A stretch of DNA of 64,000 nucleotides, taken from the NCBI RefSeq assembly GCF_018613835.1, contig NZ_JAGGPM010000029.1, forward strand, positions 62,001 through 126,000. Direction: 5' to 3'. The position numbers and the translations under genes were made by a program. Of this stretch, positions 51,520-58,886 are shown piece after piece. The notes under the pieces were generated by a model. It was not told where the DNA came from. It did not search any database and was given only the letters and a program-made list of their open reading frames with translations. Position 1 is the stretch's first letter; every line of letters starts with the position of its first letter. Origin of the DNA: Arthrobacter sp. ISL-5. GTDB taxonomy: Bacteria; Actinomycetota; Actinomycetes; Actinomycetales; Micrococcaceae.

Positions 51520-52932
51520 TCAGTCGATCAGCTCCGGCTCCTTGGCACGCTCCGAGGGTTCCCCAACCGGCGCAGCCTTCCGGTTCCGGTGATTCATCCA
51601 GTTCGCCACCGCCAGAAGCGCCACGAGTGCGAACGTGCTCAGGAGCTGGGGACGGGAATCCTCGCCGATGAAGCCCACCGTGAAGATCGCCGCGAGGATG
51701 ACCAAGCCAAAGCCCGTGAGCCACGGGAACCCGGGCATCCGCAGGGGAAGCTCGGTTCCCTCGCGGTCGGCGCGGAGGCGCAGCGCCAGCTGCGCGAGGA
51801 GCGCGGACGTCCACACCAGCAGGCAGGTGGAGCCCACGATATTGAGCAGGACGGGAAGGACCTTCTCGGGGAAAGCCAGCTCCAGCACAACTGTGACAAC
51901 ACCGAAGGCGACGCTGGCCAGGACCGCGACAACCGGAACCCGGGCCTTGGACACGGAGGCAAGCAGACGCGGCGCTTCACCGCGCTCAGCCAGGGAGAAC
52001 GCCATCCGTGAGGCACCGTAGAGGTTGGCGTTGAGGGCGGAGAGCAGTGCGGCGACGGCCACCAGGGTGATGGCGGTGGCTGCCCCAGGCATCCCGGCAG
52101 CCTCCAACACGGCGGCGAACGGGCTCTTCAGCCCCGCCGAACCCACGGGAACCACAGCCGCGATAACGAAGATTGCACCGATGTAGAAGACCAGGATGCG
52201 CCCCAGCACCGTCCGGACTGCTTTCTTCACGCTGCGGGCAGGCTCGGCGGTCTCGGCTGCCGCCACGGACACGATCTCGGTGCCGCCGAACGCGAACGCC
52301 ACCACGAACAGTGCCGTGGCAATGCCGGCGAAACCGCTGGGTGCGAATCCGTCTCCGGTGAAGTTGGCCAGGCCCGGCGACTGAACGCCCGGCAGCCAGC
52401 CGAAGAGCAGGGCAGCGCCCACCAGGAGGAATCCGACGATTGCTGCCACCTTGAGCAGGGCGAACCAGAACTCGAACTCTCCGAAGTTCTTCACGCTGGT
52501 GAGGTTCACGGCGGTGAGCACGACGATGAACACGAAGGCCATCAGCCACACCGGGAGCGCGGGGAAAATGGTGGCCAGCAGGCCTGCCGCGCCGAGGGCT
52601 TCCGCGGCGATGACCACCACGAGCTGCAGCCACCAGAGCCAGCCCACCGTGGCACCGGCCACCGGGCCGTAGGCCTTGGCGGTGTAGACGGAGAAGGCAC
52701 CACTGTCAGGGTTGGCAGCGGCCATCTCGCCGAGGGCCCACATCACCAGGATGATGAGGGTGCCGGCCACAAGGTAGGAGATCAGCACGGCCGGGCCGGC
52801 GGCCTGGATGCCGGCGCCGGAGCCGATGAAGAGGCCCGCACCGATGGCGCTTCCGAGCCCCATCATGGTGAGCTGGCGGGGTTTGAGTGCCGCGCCCAGT
52901 GCGCGGCCAGACGTCATTGTCTGTTGTTCCAT
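51520..52932 (-). CDS. APC-family amino acid permease
   Basis: 470 aa, about 12 hydrophobic helices. The first helix carries the AAT/APC signature MMGLGSAIGAGLFIGSGAGI, followed by ALGEMAAANPDSGAFSVYTA and VGWLWWLQLVVVIAAEALGA. FGGTEIVSVAAAETAEPARS is the conserved helix-6 region of the aromatic/GABA permease group. Start ATG 52932 has AGAGGACT upstream. It imports an amino acid with a proton, in the plasma membrane. It follows an aminotransferase by 54 bp on the same strand and is opposite an Lrp regulator, so the substrate is probably an amino acid catabolised by this locus. Confidence 0.9.
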   Translation of the reverse strand: MEQQTMTSGRALGAALKPRQLTMMGLGSAIGAGLFIGSGAGIQAAGPAVLISYLVAGTLIILVMWALGEMAAANPDSGAFSVYTAKAYGPVAGATVGWLWWLQLVVVIAAEALGAAGLLATIFPALPVWLMAFVFIVVLTAVNLTSVKNFGEFEFWFALLKVAAIVGFLLVGAALLFGWLPGVQSPGLANFTGDGFAPSGFAGIATALFVVAFAFGGTEIVSVAAAETAEPARSVKKAVRTVLGRILVFYIGAIFVIAAVVPVGSAGLKSPFAAVLEAAGMPGAATAITLVAVAALLSALNANLYGASRMAFSLAERGEAPRLLASVSKARVPVVAVLASVAFGVVTVVLELAFPEKVLPVLLNIVGSTCLLVWTSALLAQLALRLRADREGTELPLRMPGFPWLTGFGLVILAAIFTVGFIGEDSRPQLLSTFALVALLAVANWMNHRNRKAAPVGEPSERAKEPELID

Positions 52933-52986
52933 GGGTAGTCCTCTGGTTGTAGGTGGAACGGTTGGGGTTTCAGGTCAGTCGGTTGT

Positions 52987-54084
52987 TCAGGCTCCGTGGG
53001 CTTCGAGGAGCCGGAGCACGCGGTCGTTGGAGGCGGGGCCGGCAACGGTGATCCGCACGCCGTCCCCCTGGTACGCCCGGACCAGGATGCCCGCACGGTC
53101 GAACGCGTCCACCAGCCTCGCCAGGAGGTGGTCATCCGCACGGATCCACAGGAAGTTGCCCTCGCTCGGCTGCAGCTTCCAGCCCTGGGCCTCCAGCTGC
53201 GCGGCCATCCGTGCGCGCTCCTGCCTGACGGCGGCCACTCGCACTTCCATCTCCTCCCCCGCGTCCAGCGACGCGATGGCCGCGCTCTGCGCCAACGCGC
53301 TCACCGAAAAGGGAAGGGCGGTGCGGCGCAGTCCCTCGGCGATGGCCGGCGCCGCCACGGCGTACCCCACGCGCAGGCCGGCGAGGCCGTACGCCTTCGA
53401 GAAGGTCCGCAGGATGCAGACGTTCGGGTACCGGCGGTAGAGCGCCAGGGAATCGGGGCCGCTGCCCGCTTCGGCGTATTCCACGTAGGCCTCATCGATC
53501 ACCACCAGGATGTCGGAGCGGACGGTCTGCAGGAAGGCCTCGATGCGTTCGTGGCTGATCGGCACGCCGGTGGGGTTGTTGGGGGTGCAGAGCAGGATCA
53601 CTTTGGTGCGATCGGTGACGGCCGCGGTCATGGCATCGAGGTCGTGCCCCTCAGCGGCGTCCAGCGGGATGCGCACCGGCCGGGCGCCTGCCAGCTCAAC
53701 CAGGATGGGGTAGGCCTCGAAGGAGCGCCAGGCGAAGATCACTTCATCGCCGGCGTCGCAAAGTCCGGTGATGATCTGCTGGAGGACGCCGACGCTGCCG
53801 GGTCCCACCGCGACCTCTCCGGCCGTGACGCCGAGGTGGCGGGCAAGCCGTTCGCGGAGTTCGACGGCGGCACTGTCCGGGTAGCGGTTCATGGTACCGG
53901 CCGCTGCGGCCACCGCAGCGGCGGCAGCGGGCAGTGGCTCGTAGTGGCTTTCGTTGCTGGCGAGGGCTGCAATGTCCATGCCGGCGCTGCGCCGGCCCGG
54001 GACGTAGGGCGGCAGTCCGGCCACCGCGCCACGAAGGGTGGGGAGCGCGGTGTCCGGTGCGGTTAGGAGCTGATCACGGGTCAT
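52987..54084 (-). CDS. HisC-like/aromatic amino acid aminotransferase
   Basis: 365 aa, fold-type I PLP enzyme. YPDSAAVELRERLARHLGVT and VGPGSVGVLQQIITGL (phosphate-cup region) are followed by CTPNNPTGVPIS, VIDEAYVEYAEAG (Asp for the pyridine N) and the Schiff-base Lys in ILRTFSKAYGLAGLRVGYAV (~229). The C-terminal Arg for the carboxylate is in GDGVRITVAGP. The sequence belongs to the HisC/Pat group that uses histidinol phosphate or aromatic amino acids. As it stands with a permease and Lrp gene rather than his genes, transamination of an aromatic amino acid is more likely. The divergent Lrp gene begins 92 bp away. Confidence 0.88.
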   Translation of the reverse strand: MTRDQLLTAPDTALPTLRGAVAGLPPYVPGRRSAGMDIAALASNESHYEPLPAAAAAVAAAAGTMNRYPDSAAVELRERLARHLGVTAGEVAVGPGSVGVLQQIITGLCDAGDEVIFAWRSFEAYPILVELAGARPVRIPLDAAEGHDLDAMTAAVTDRTKVILLCTPNNPTGVPISHERIEAFLQTVRSDILVVIDEAYVEYAEAGSGPDSLALYRRYPNVCILRTFSKAYGLAGLRVGYAVAAPAIAEGLRRTALPFSVSALAQSAAIASLDAGEEMEVRVAAVRQERARMAAQLEAQGWKLQPSEGNFLWIRADDHLLARLVDAFDRAGILVRAYQGDGVRITVAGPASNDRVLRLLEAHGA

Positions 54085-54176
54085 GAGGAACGATCATGTT
54101 GTGACCCGGCCCACAATGCAAGATACGCTCAACTCATTGGGACTTCTGCTCAACTTCTACTGTCTGTGGTGAAAAT

Positions 54177-54680
54177 ATGACCATCCCCAACCCTCGCACC
54201 GTGGATTCCCTCGACGGCAGGATCATCCTGGCCCTCGATAAGGATCCCGAAGCCAGCGCCCTGGCACTCTCGCGGACACTCGGCGTCGCACGGAACACGG
54301 TCCACGCCCGGCTGGCACGGCTGGAGCGCAGCGGCGCTCTCCGCTCCTTCAGCCGCAGGCTGGATCCCGCCGCGCTTGGCTATGACCTGATGGCCTTCCT
54401 CTCACTGTCCATCAGCCAGACGCGGACAGGTGCGGTGGAAGACGGGCTCGCGGCGATTCCGGAGGTCATCGAGGTGCACGCCACCACCGGGGACGCGGAC
54501 CTCATGGCCAAGGTGGTGGCACGCAGTACGGCCGATCTCTACCGCATCACCAACCAGATCCTGGAAATCGAGGGGATCCAGCGGACCAGCACGGCCATTT
54601 CCGTTCTGGAACTCATGCCGCCCCGCTACGACGGCCTCCTCAGCCGGCTCTCCGAGCAGGAATCCCGCCCTTCGCACTAA
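54177..54680 (+). CDS. Lrp/AsnC-family transcriptional regulator
   Basis: 167 aa. The N-terminal HTH is DGRIILALDKDPEASALALS, then RTLGVARNTVHARLARLERS; the C-terminal RAM ligand domain includes MAFLSLSISQTRTGAVEDGL and EVHATTGDADLMAKVVARST. The start ATG lies 92 bp from the divergent aminotransferase; that interval (GGGACTTCTGCTCAACTTC region) should hold shared operators. It probably senses an amino acid and controls the permease/aminotransferase operon and perhaps the downstream ThDP enzyme. Confidence 0.93.
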   Translation: MTIPNPRTVDSLDGRIILALDKDPEASALALSRTLGVARNTVHARLARLERSGALRSFSRRLDPAALGYDLMAFLSLSISQTRTGAVEDGLAAIPEVIEVHATTGDADLMAKVVARSTADLYRITNQILEIEGIQRTSTAISVLELMPPRYDGLLSRLSEQESRPSH

Positions 54681-54800
54681 GCGCGGGTGATGCGCATTAC
54701 AAGTGGGCAGATATTCAGTTGCTTCTGCAGTTTACTGCCAAAAATCCCAATCAACTTCGACGCTCTTGCCTATCTGTGAACCAGCCCACAAGATTCCTGC

Positions 54801-56459
54801 ATGACTTCACTTACCGTCTCCGGCCGCGTGGCGCAGGTTCTCAGCAGCTATCTCAGCGATGTCTTCGGCGTGATGGGCAACGGCAACGTCTACTTCCTGG
54901 ACGCCGCGGAAAAGCTGGGCCTCCGCTTCTCCCCCGTCCGCCATGAAGGCGCCGCCATCGCCGCGGCCGACGCCTACTACCGGACATCAGGACGTCTCGC
55001 CGCGGGCACCACCACCTACGGCCCCGGCTACACCAATGCACTCACCGCCCTCGCGGAGGCGGTCCAGGCCCAGATCCCCGTGGTGCTGGTCACCGGGGAC
55101 GCGCCGAGCAGCGGCGCCCGACCCCAGGACGTGGACCAGGCGGCAATCGCAGCGGGCCTCGGCGCGGCGACCTTCACCGTCACCCGCGACGCCGCGGGCT
55201 CCATCACCCGGCAGGCGGTGGAGTATGCACTCACCAAGCGCACCGCCGTCGTGATTGCCATTCCCTACGACCTCGCGGCGCTCGAGGCGGCAGATGAAGA
55301 GCTTCCGGCGCCGTTGGCACCAACGGTGACGGACGACGGCGGCGGCGGCCTTGGGCAGGTAGCCCGCCTGCTCGCCGGGGCCAAGCGGCCGCTGATCCTG
55401 GCTGGTCGGGGTGCGCATCTCGCCGGAGCCGGTCCGGAGCTCCGCGAGCTCGCCGACCGCCTGGGCGCGCTGACCGCCGGAACCGCCCTGGCGCTCAACC
55501 TCCTCCAGGGCGAGGGGTACCTGGGCGTGGCCGGTGGCTTCGGCACGGACACCGCGGCCGGGCTCATGGGCGAGGCCGATGTGGTCCTGGTGGCCGGGGC
55601 CAGCCTGAGCCCCTTCACCATGCGGTTCGGGCACCTGCTCGGCCCGGACAGCACCGTCATCCAGATCGACACCGCCCTGCAGCCCACGCACCCCCGGGTG
55701 GACCTGTTCGTCGGCGCGGACGCGAAGTCCGCTGCCGGACGTCTCCTGGGAATGCTGGATGACTCAGCTTCGGCGGCCGCCTGGCGTGCGGAGGCCCGCA
55801 AGCGCCTGGCCGACGGACCTGGCCACCATGCAGGCACCACTGAAACCCCGGACGGGCGGCTGGACCCGCGCGCTCTGGCCACGGCACTGGATGCCGTGCT
55901 GCCGGAGCGCCGCACGGTGGTCCAGGACGGCGGGCACTTCATCGGGTGGGCACCCATGTACTGGCACATCCCCCGGCCGCACGACCTGGTGATGGTGGGC
56001 ACCGCCTACCAGGCCATCGGGCTGGGCCTGGCCAGCGCCGTCGGGGCAGCCCGTGCGGTGGAGGACGGCCGCACCCTGGTGCTGGCCTCCGGGGACGGCG
56101 GCTTCCTGATGGGCCTGTCCGACCTCGAATCGCTCATTGGTGCGGCACGCAGCGCCATCGTGGTGATCTACAACGATGCCGCCTACGGAGCGGAAATCCA
56201 CCAGTACGGCTCCCAGGGCCTGACCGAAAAGCCCATGCTGATCCCCGAGGTGGACTTCAGCGGCGTCGCCCATGCACTCGGTGCCGAGTCGGCGATCATC
56301 CGCTCGCTGGCGGATCTTTCCGCGCTTCAGGACTGGATCGACGCCGGCGCCAAGGGAACGTTCGTGGCCGACTGCCGGATCACGTCCACGGTCCGGGCCC
56401 CGTGGCTGAGCGAGTGGATGCAGGCCTCGCAGGCTGAGAAGGCGGCGGTGGCCGGTTAA
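54801..56459 (+). CDS. Thiamine-diphosphate-dependent enzyme, acetolactate-synthase-like
   Basis: 552 aa. The N-terminal Pyr domain has the catalytic Glu in SPVRHEGAAIAAADAYY, then TTYGPGYTNALTALAEA. The central domain is around LAGAKRPLILAGRGAHLAGA, and the C-terminal PP domain has the ThDP/Mg motif SGDGGFLMGLSDLESLI ending IVVIYNDAAYG (GDG...N, ~430-458). It could be an acetolactate-synthase-like or 2-oxo-acid decarboxylase-type enzyme. Beside an aromatic aminotransferase, a 2-oxo acid formed by transamination is a plausible substrate (inference). Its last 290 bp recur at 61867-62156. Confidence 0.88.
   Translation: MTSLTVSGRVAQVLSSYLSDVFGVMGNGNVYFLDAAEKLGLRFSPVRHEGAAIAAADAYYRTSGRLAAGTTTYGPGYTNALTALAEAVQAQIPVVLVTGDAPSSGARPQDVDQAAIAAGLGAATFTVTRDAAGSITRQAVEYALTKRTAVVIAIPYDLAALEAADEELPAPLAPTVTDDGGGGLGQVARLLAGAKRPLILAGRGAHLAGAGPELRELADRLGALTAGTALALNLLQGEGYLGVAGGFGTDTAAGLMGEADVVLVAGASLSPFTMRFGHLLGPDSTVIQIDTALQPTHPRVDLFVGADAKSAAGRLLGMLDDSASAAAWRAEARKRLADGPGHHAGTTETPDGRLDPRALATALDAVLPERRTVVQDGGHFIGWAPMYWHIPRPHDLVMVGTAYQAIGLGLASAVGAARAVEDGRTLVLASGDGGFLMGLSDLESLIGAARSAIVVIYNDAAYGAEIHQYGSQGLTEKPMLIPEVDFSGVAHALGAESAIIRSLADLSALQDWIDAGAKGTFVADCRITSTVRAPWLSEWMQASQAEKAAVAG
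56170..56459 (+). repeat. 290-bp direct repeat, copy A (3' end of the ThDP gene)
   Basis: It pairs with 61867-62156 at a constant offset of 5697 bp with no gaps. I count about 27 differences in 290 bp, so roughly 91% identity. Both copies end with a stop codon (TAA here, TAG in the other). The two copies bracket the LuxR regulator and PEP-utilising enzyme. Confidence 0.88.
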
Positions 56460-56538
56460 GTGGAATCGGCTACAGGGCGCTTCAGGCGAAGCCCCGAATC
56501 ATTGCCAAAGCGAGAAACGGGGCTACGAGTACCTCTCG

Positions 56539-58869
56539 TCACGGTGTGCGGAGGTTCACCGTCCCATTTGTGCCATCGACCATGACGATGGCTCCATCGC
56601 GGATGACTTTCGTGGCATTGCCTGTTGCGACAACAGCAGGGATCCGATGTTCGCGGGCGATGATGGCCGGGTGGCACAGTGCCCCGCCCGCATCAGTGAC
56701 AACGGCGCCTATTGAAGCAAAGACGGTGGACCAGGAGGATCGCGTAGTGGGGCAGACGAGTACGTCGCCGGGCCGGATACGGGAGAACTCCCTCTCATTG
56801 GCGACGATACGTGCCGCTCCTATGTAAGTCCCCGGTGAGGCTGGTGTCCCTCGCAGGATCCCCTCGTCCGCCGTCTGCTCCTGCGAGCTTCCTTCCGGTG
56901 CAACCAGCCGTTGGCCAATCCGCATCATCAGCTTCATCATTTCCTGCACATCCGCGGGCAGCCACCTCGTGTTGGGAGGGGGCGGCGGAGGCGTCCCGTA
57001 GCTGGCTGGCCCTGGATGCGCGAGTATCCAAGCCCGTTCCCCGCGTCGGCGCCGCACATGGACGTGAAGGTCTCCGCGCTGCCCTTCCAGCCACTTCTGC
57101 ACCTCATCGGCCGTGCAGTAGAAGACGTCGTCGACGGACGTGATGGACTCGGCGCGCTGCATCCTGCGGCCGGCCTCAAGGACCGCATAACGAACAAGCG
57201 CAAGCGGGGAGTCAAAAGCGTAGAACACATTGTGCTCCCTCAGGGGGTAGGCGCGAAGGGCCCTGTCAAGCAGGGCGTTGAAAGTGTCGAGCGCCTCACC
57301 TTGAAGTTGTTTCCGCGCCTGGGCTGCAGCTTCCTCCCGTAACCGTTGCTGCTCCTGGGCCGGGTCTTGCCTGCGCCCGATAGCCAAAGCTTCGAGTTGG
57401 GCGGCGATGAGGCCAGGGCATTCGCCGAACGTCGGTTCGGCAATCTCGGTGGAGAGGGCACGCGCTCCGTAAATGCGGCGGTACTCCTCCAGCGCCTGTT
57501 CTTTCTCGGCCGGCTCGAGCCCTCGATCTGCGAGGCGGCGGAGCTCCCTGGCTGGTTCGGAGGACATGTCGGAAGTACCGGCCACAAGGTTCAGGACTTG
57601 CGGGTAGTCCCAGCCGAGATGCTCTTCACAGAAGAGCTCCAAGCGGGTGGTCTCAAGGAAGTGAGGCATGGATGTGAGGAAGTGCAGCGGTACCGATTCG
57701 GAGAGGAATTCACGGGTCGAAGCCAGATGGGCGGCCAGTTGTCCGTCGGTCAAGGCGCCAAGATCGACGTCCCTGAGAGCCTGGATCCGCACGCGAAGCC
57801 GGTGAACATGGTGGTTGTTCCACTCGTTGACAATCTGCATGCTCAGGTCTTCTTCGCGCTGCTGGCGTGCAGCGCGGATACGTCGCCTGCCCTCAGGTAT
57901 GAGGCGCAGGAGCAGGGCCAGCGCCCATCCCGGCAGGGGCGGGGCCTTATCGCTCCGGGGCTCCATCCCGAGCGGAAGCATTGACATGTATATCCAGCCT
58001 CCGATCTCGCGGAAGTCGAACTGGGCGATCAGTCCGAAACGCTCGGCCATGTGCCGTGCGCCGGAACTGACGTCCAGAACGGAAGCAGTCATTGGCGTTA
58101 CCGGCTCGGGAGCGTGAGTCGATTCACGTTCCCAGTACCCGTGCGGCACGATCACCGGCACCGGCACCGGTTCGACAAGCGTGGTGATGGGCCGAGCCTG
58201 CAGCAGGTACAGCTGTCCACCCGCGAGGGCCCACTCAATGTCCTGGGGAACGCCCTCTACACGTTCCACGTCTCTGGCGAGGTCGGCGATACGTTTGGCA
58301 ACTTCCGCGGTGATCACTTCGCCGTCATCCTTCGTATAAGCAACTCCGTCTGATTTCACCGTCCATGACTCGGGAGTGAGCTCGCCGGAAACGAGCCGGT
58401 CCCCTAGCCCCGGCAGGGCGTCAACAATAACTTGATCCCGGTCCCCGCTGACGGGGTTGACACTGAACGCCACACCGGCAGCATCCGGATGGACCAACTC
58501 TTGGATGAGGACGCCCATGGGCGCCTCCCCTGCTGAGGCCAGGACATCCCGGACGGCAGCAGCTAATGCATCCTTCCCCCGAACGCCGAGAACTGTGGCG
58601 TATTTCCCCGCAAACGACGCTTCGATTCGGTCTTCGTCGCTGGAGGAGGAACGGACAGCAAGATCCACGTCTCCGAGAACGTCCTGGATTGAGCGCTCCG
58701 CCACATCGAGCTCCTCACCAGTGAATTGCGCGCCGTCAGCGGACAGGACAATCCCGGCAGGAATCACGAATTCCCCGGTCCTTGCCAATCGTCCAAGCGT
58801 TGCTGCCTTTCGCCCCCAGAGTGCGGGATCGGCAGGGTATAGATCATGAAGTGTTGCGATGGTTTTCAT
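56539..58869 (-). CDS. PEP-utilising phosphotransferase, rifampin-phosphotransferase-like
   Basis: 776 aa from ATG 58869; the frame extends upstream into the regulator's end. An N-terminal ATP-grasp half (GRKAATLGRLARTGEFVIPA, SSSDEDRIEASFAGKYATV, QDIEWALAGGQLYLLQARPI) is followed by a middle helical domain starting WERESTHAPEPVTPM. The C-terminal swivelling His domain is GAVVTDAGGALCHPAIIARE (phospho-carrier His ~731), ending DGAIVMVDGTNGTVNL. It lacks the PEP-binding TIM barrel of PEP synthase, which matches rifampin phosphotransferases: ATP is split to phosphorylate a small molecule. Rifamycin as substrate is only inferred. It is 17 bp downstream of the LuxR-type gene. Confidence 0.78.
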   Translation of the reverse strand: MKTIATLHDLYPADPALWGRKAATLGRLARTGEFVIPAGIVLSADGAQFTGEELDVAERSIQDVLGDVDLAVRSSSSDEDRIEASFAGKYATVLGVRGKDALAAAVRDVLASAGEAPMGVLIQELVHPDAAGVAFSVNPVSGDRDQVIVDALPGLGDRLVSGELTPESWTVKSDGVAYTKDDGEVITAEVAKRIADLARDVERVEGVPQDIEWALAGGQLYLLQARPITTLVEPVPVPVIVPHGYWERESTHAPEPVTPMTASVLDVSSGARHMAERFGLIAQFDFREIGGWIYMSMLPLGMEPRSDKAPPLPGWALALLLRLIPEGRRRIRAARQQREEDLSMQIVNEWNNHHVHRLRVRIQALRDVDLGALTDGQLAAHLASTREFLSESVPLHFLTSMPHFLETTRLELFCEEHLGWDYPQVLNLVAGTSDMSSEPARELRRLADRGLEPAEKEQALEEYRRIYGARALSTEIAEPTFGECPGLIAAQLEALAIGRRQDPAQEQQRLREEAAAQARKQLQGEALDTFNALLDRALRAYPLREHNVFYAFDSPLALVRYAVLEAGRRMQRAESITSVDDVFYCTADEVQKWLEGQRGDLHVHVRRRRGERAWILAHPGPASYGTPPPPPPNTRWLPADVQEMMKLMMRIGQRLVAPEGSSQEQTADEGILRGTPASPGTYIGAARIVANEREFSRIRPGDVLVCPTTRSSWSTVFASIGAVVTDAGGALCHPAIIAREHRIPAVVATGNATKVIRDGAIVMVDGTNGTVNLRTP

Positions 58870-58886
58870 GTCCCCCATGATCGGCC

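Noticed and set aside
52996..54066. Plus-strand open frame opposite the aminotransferase
   Set aside because: Shadow of a PLP enzyme gene with intact active-site motifs on the minus strand.
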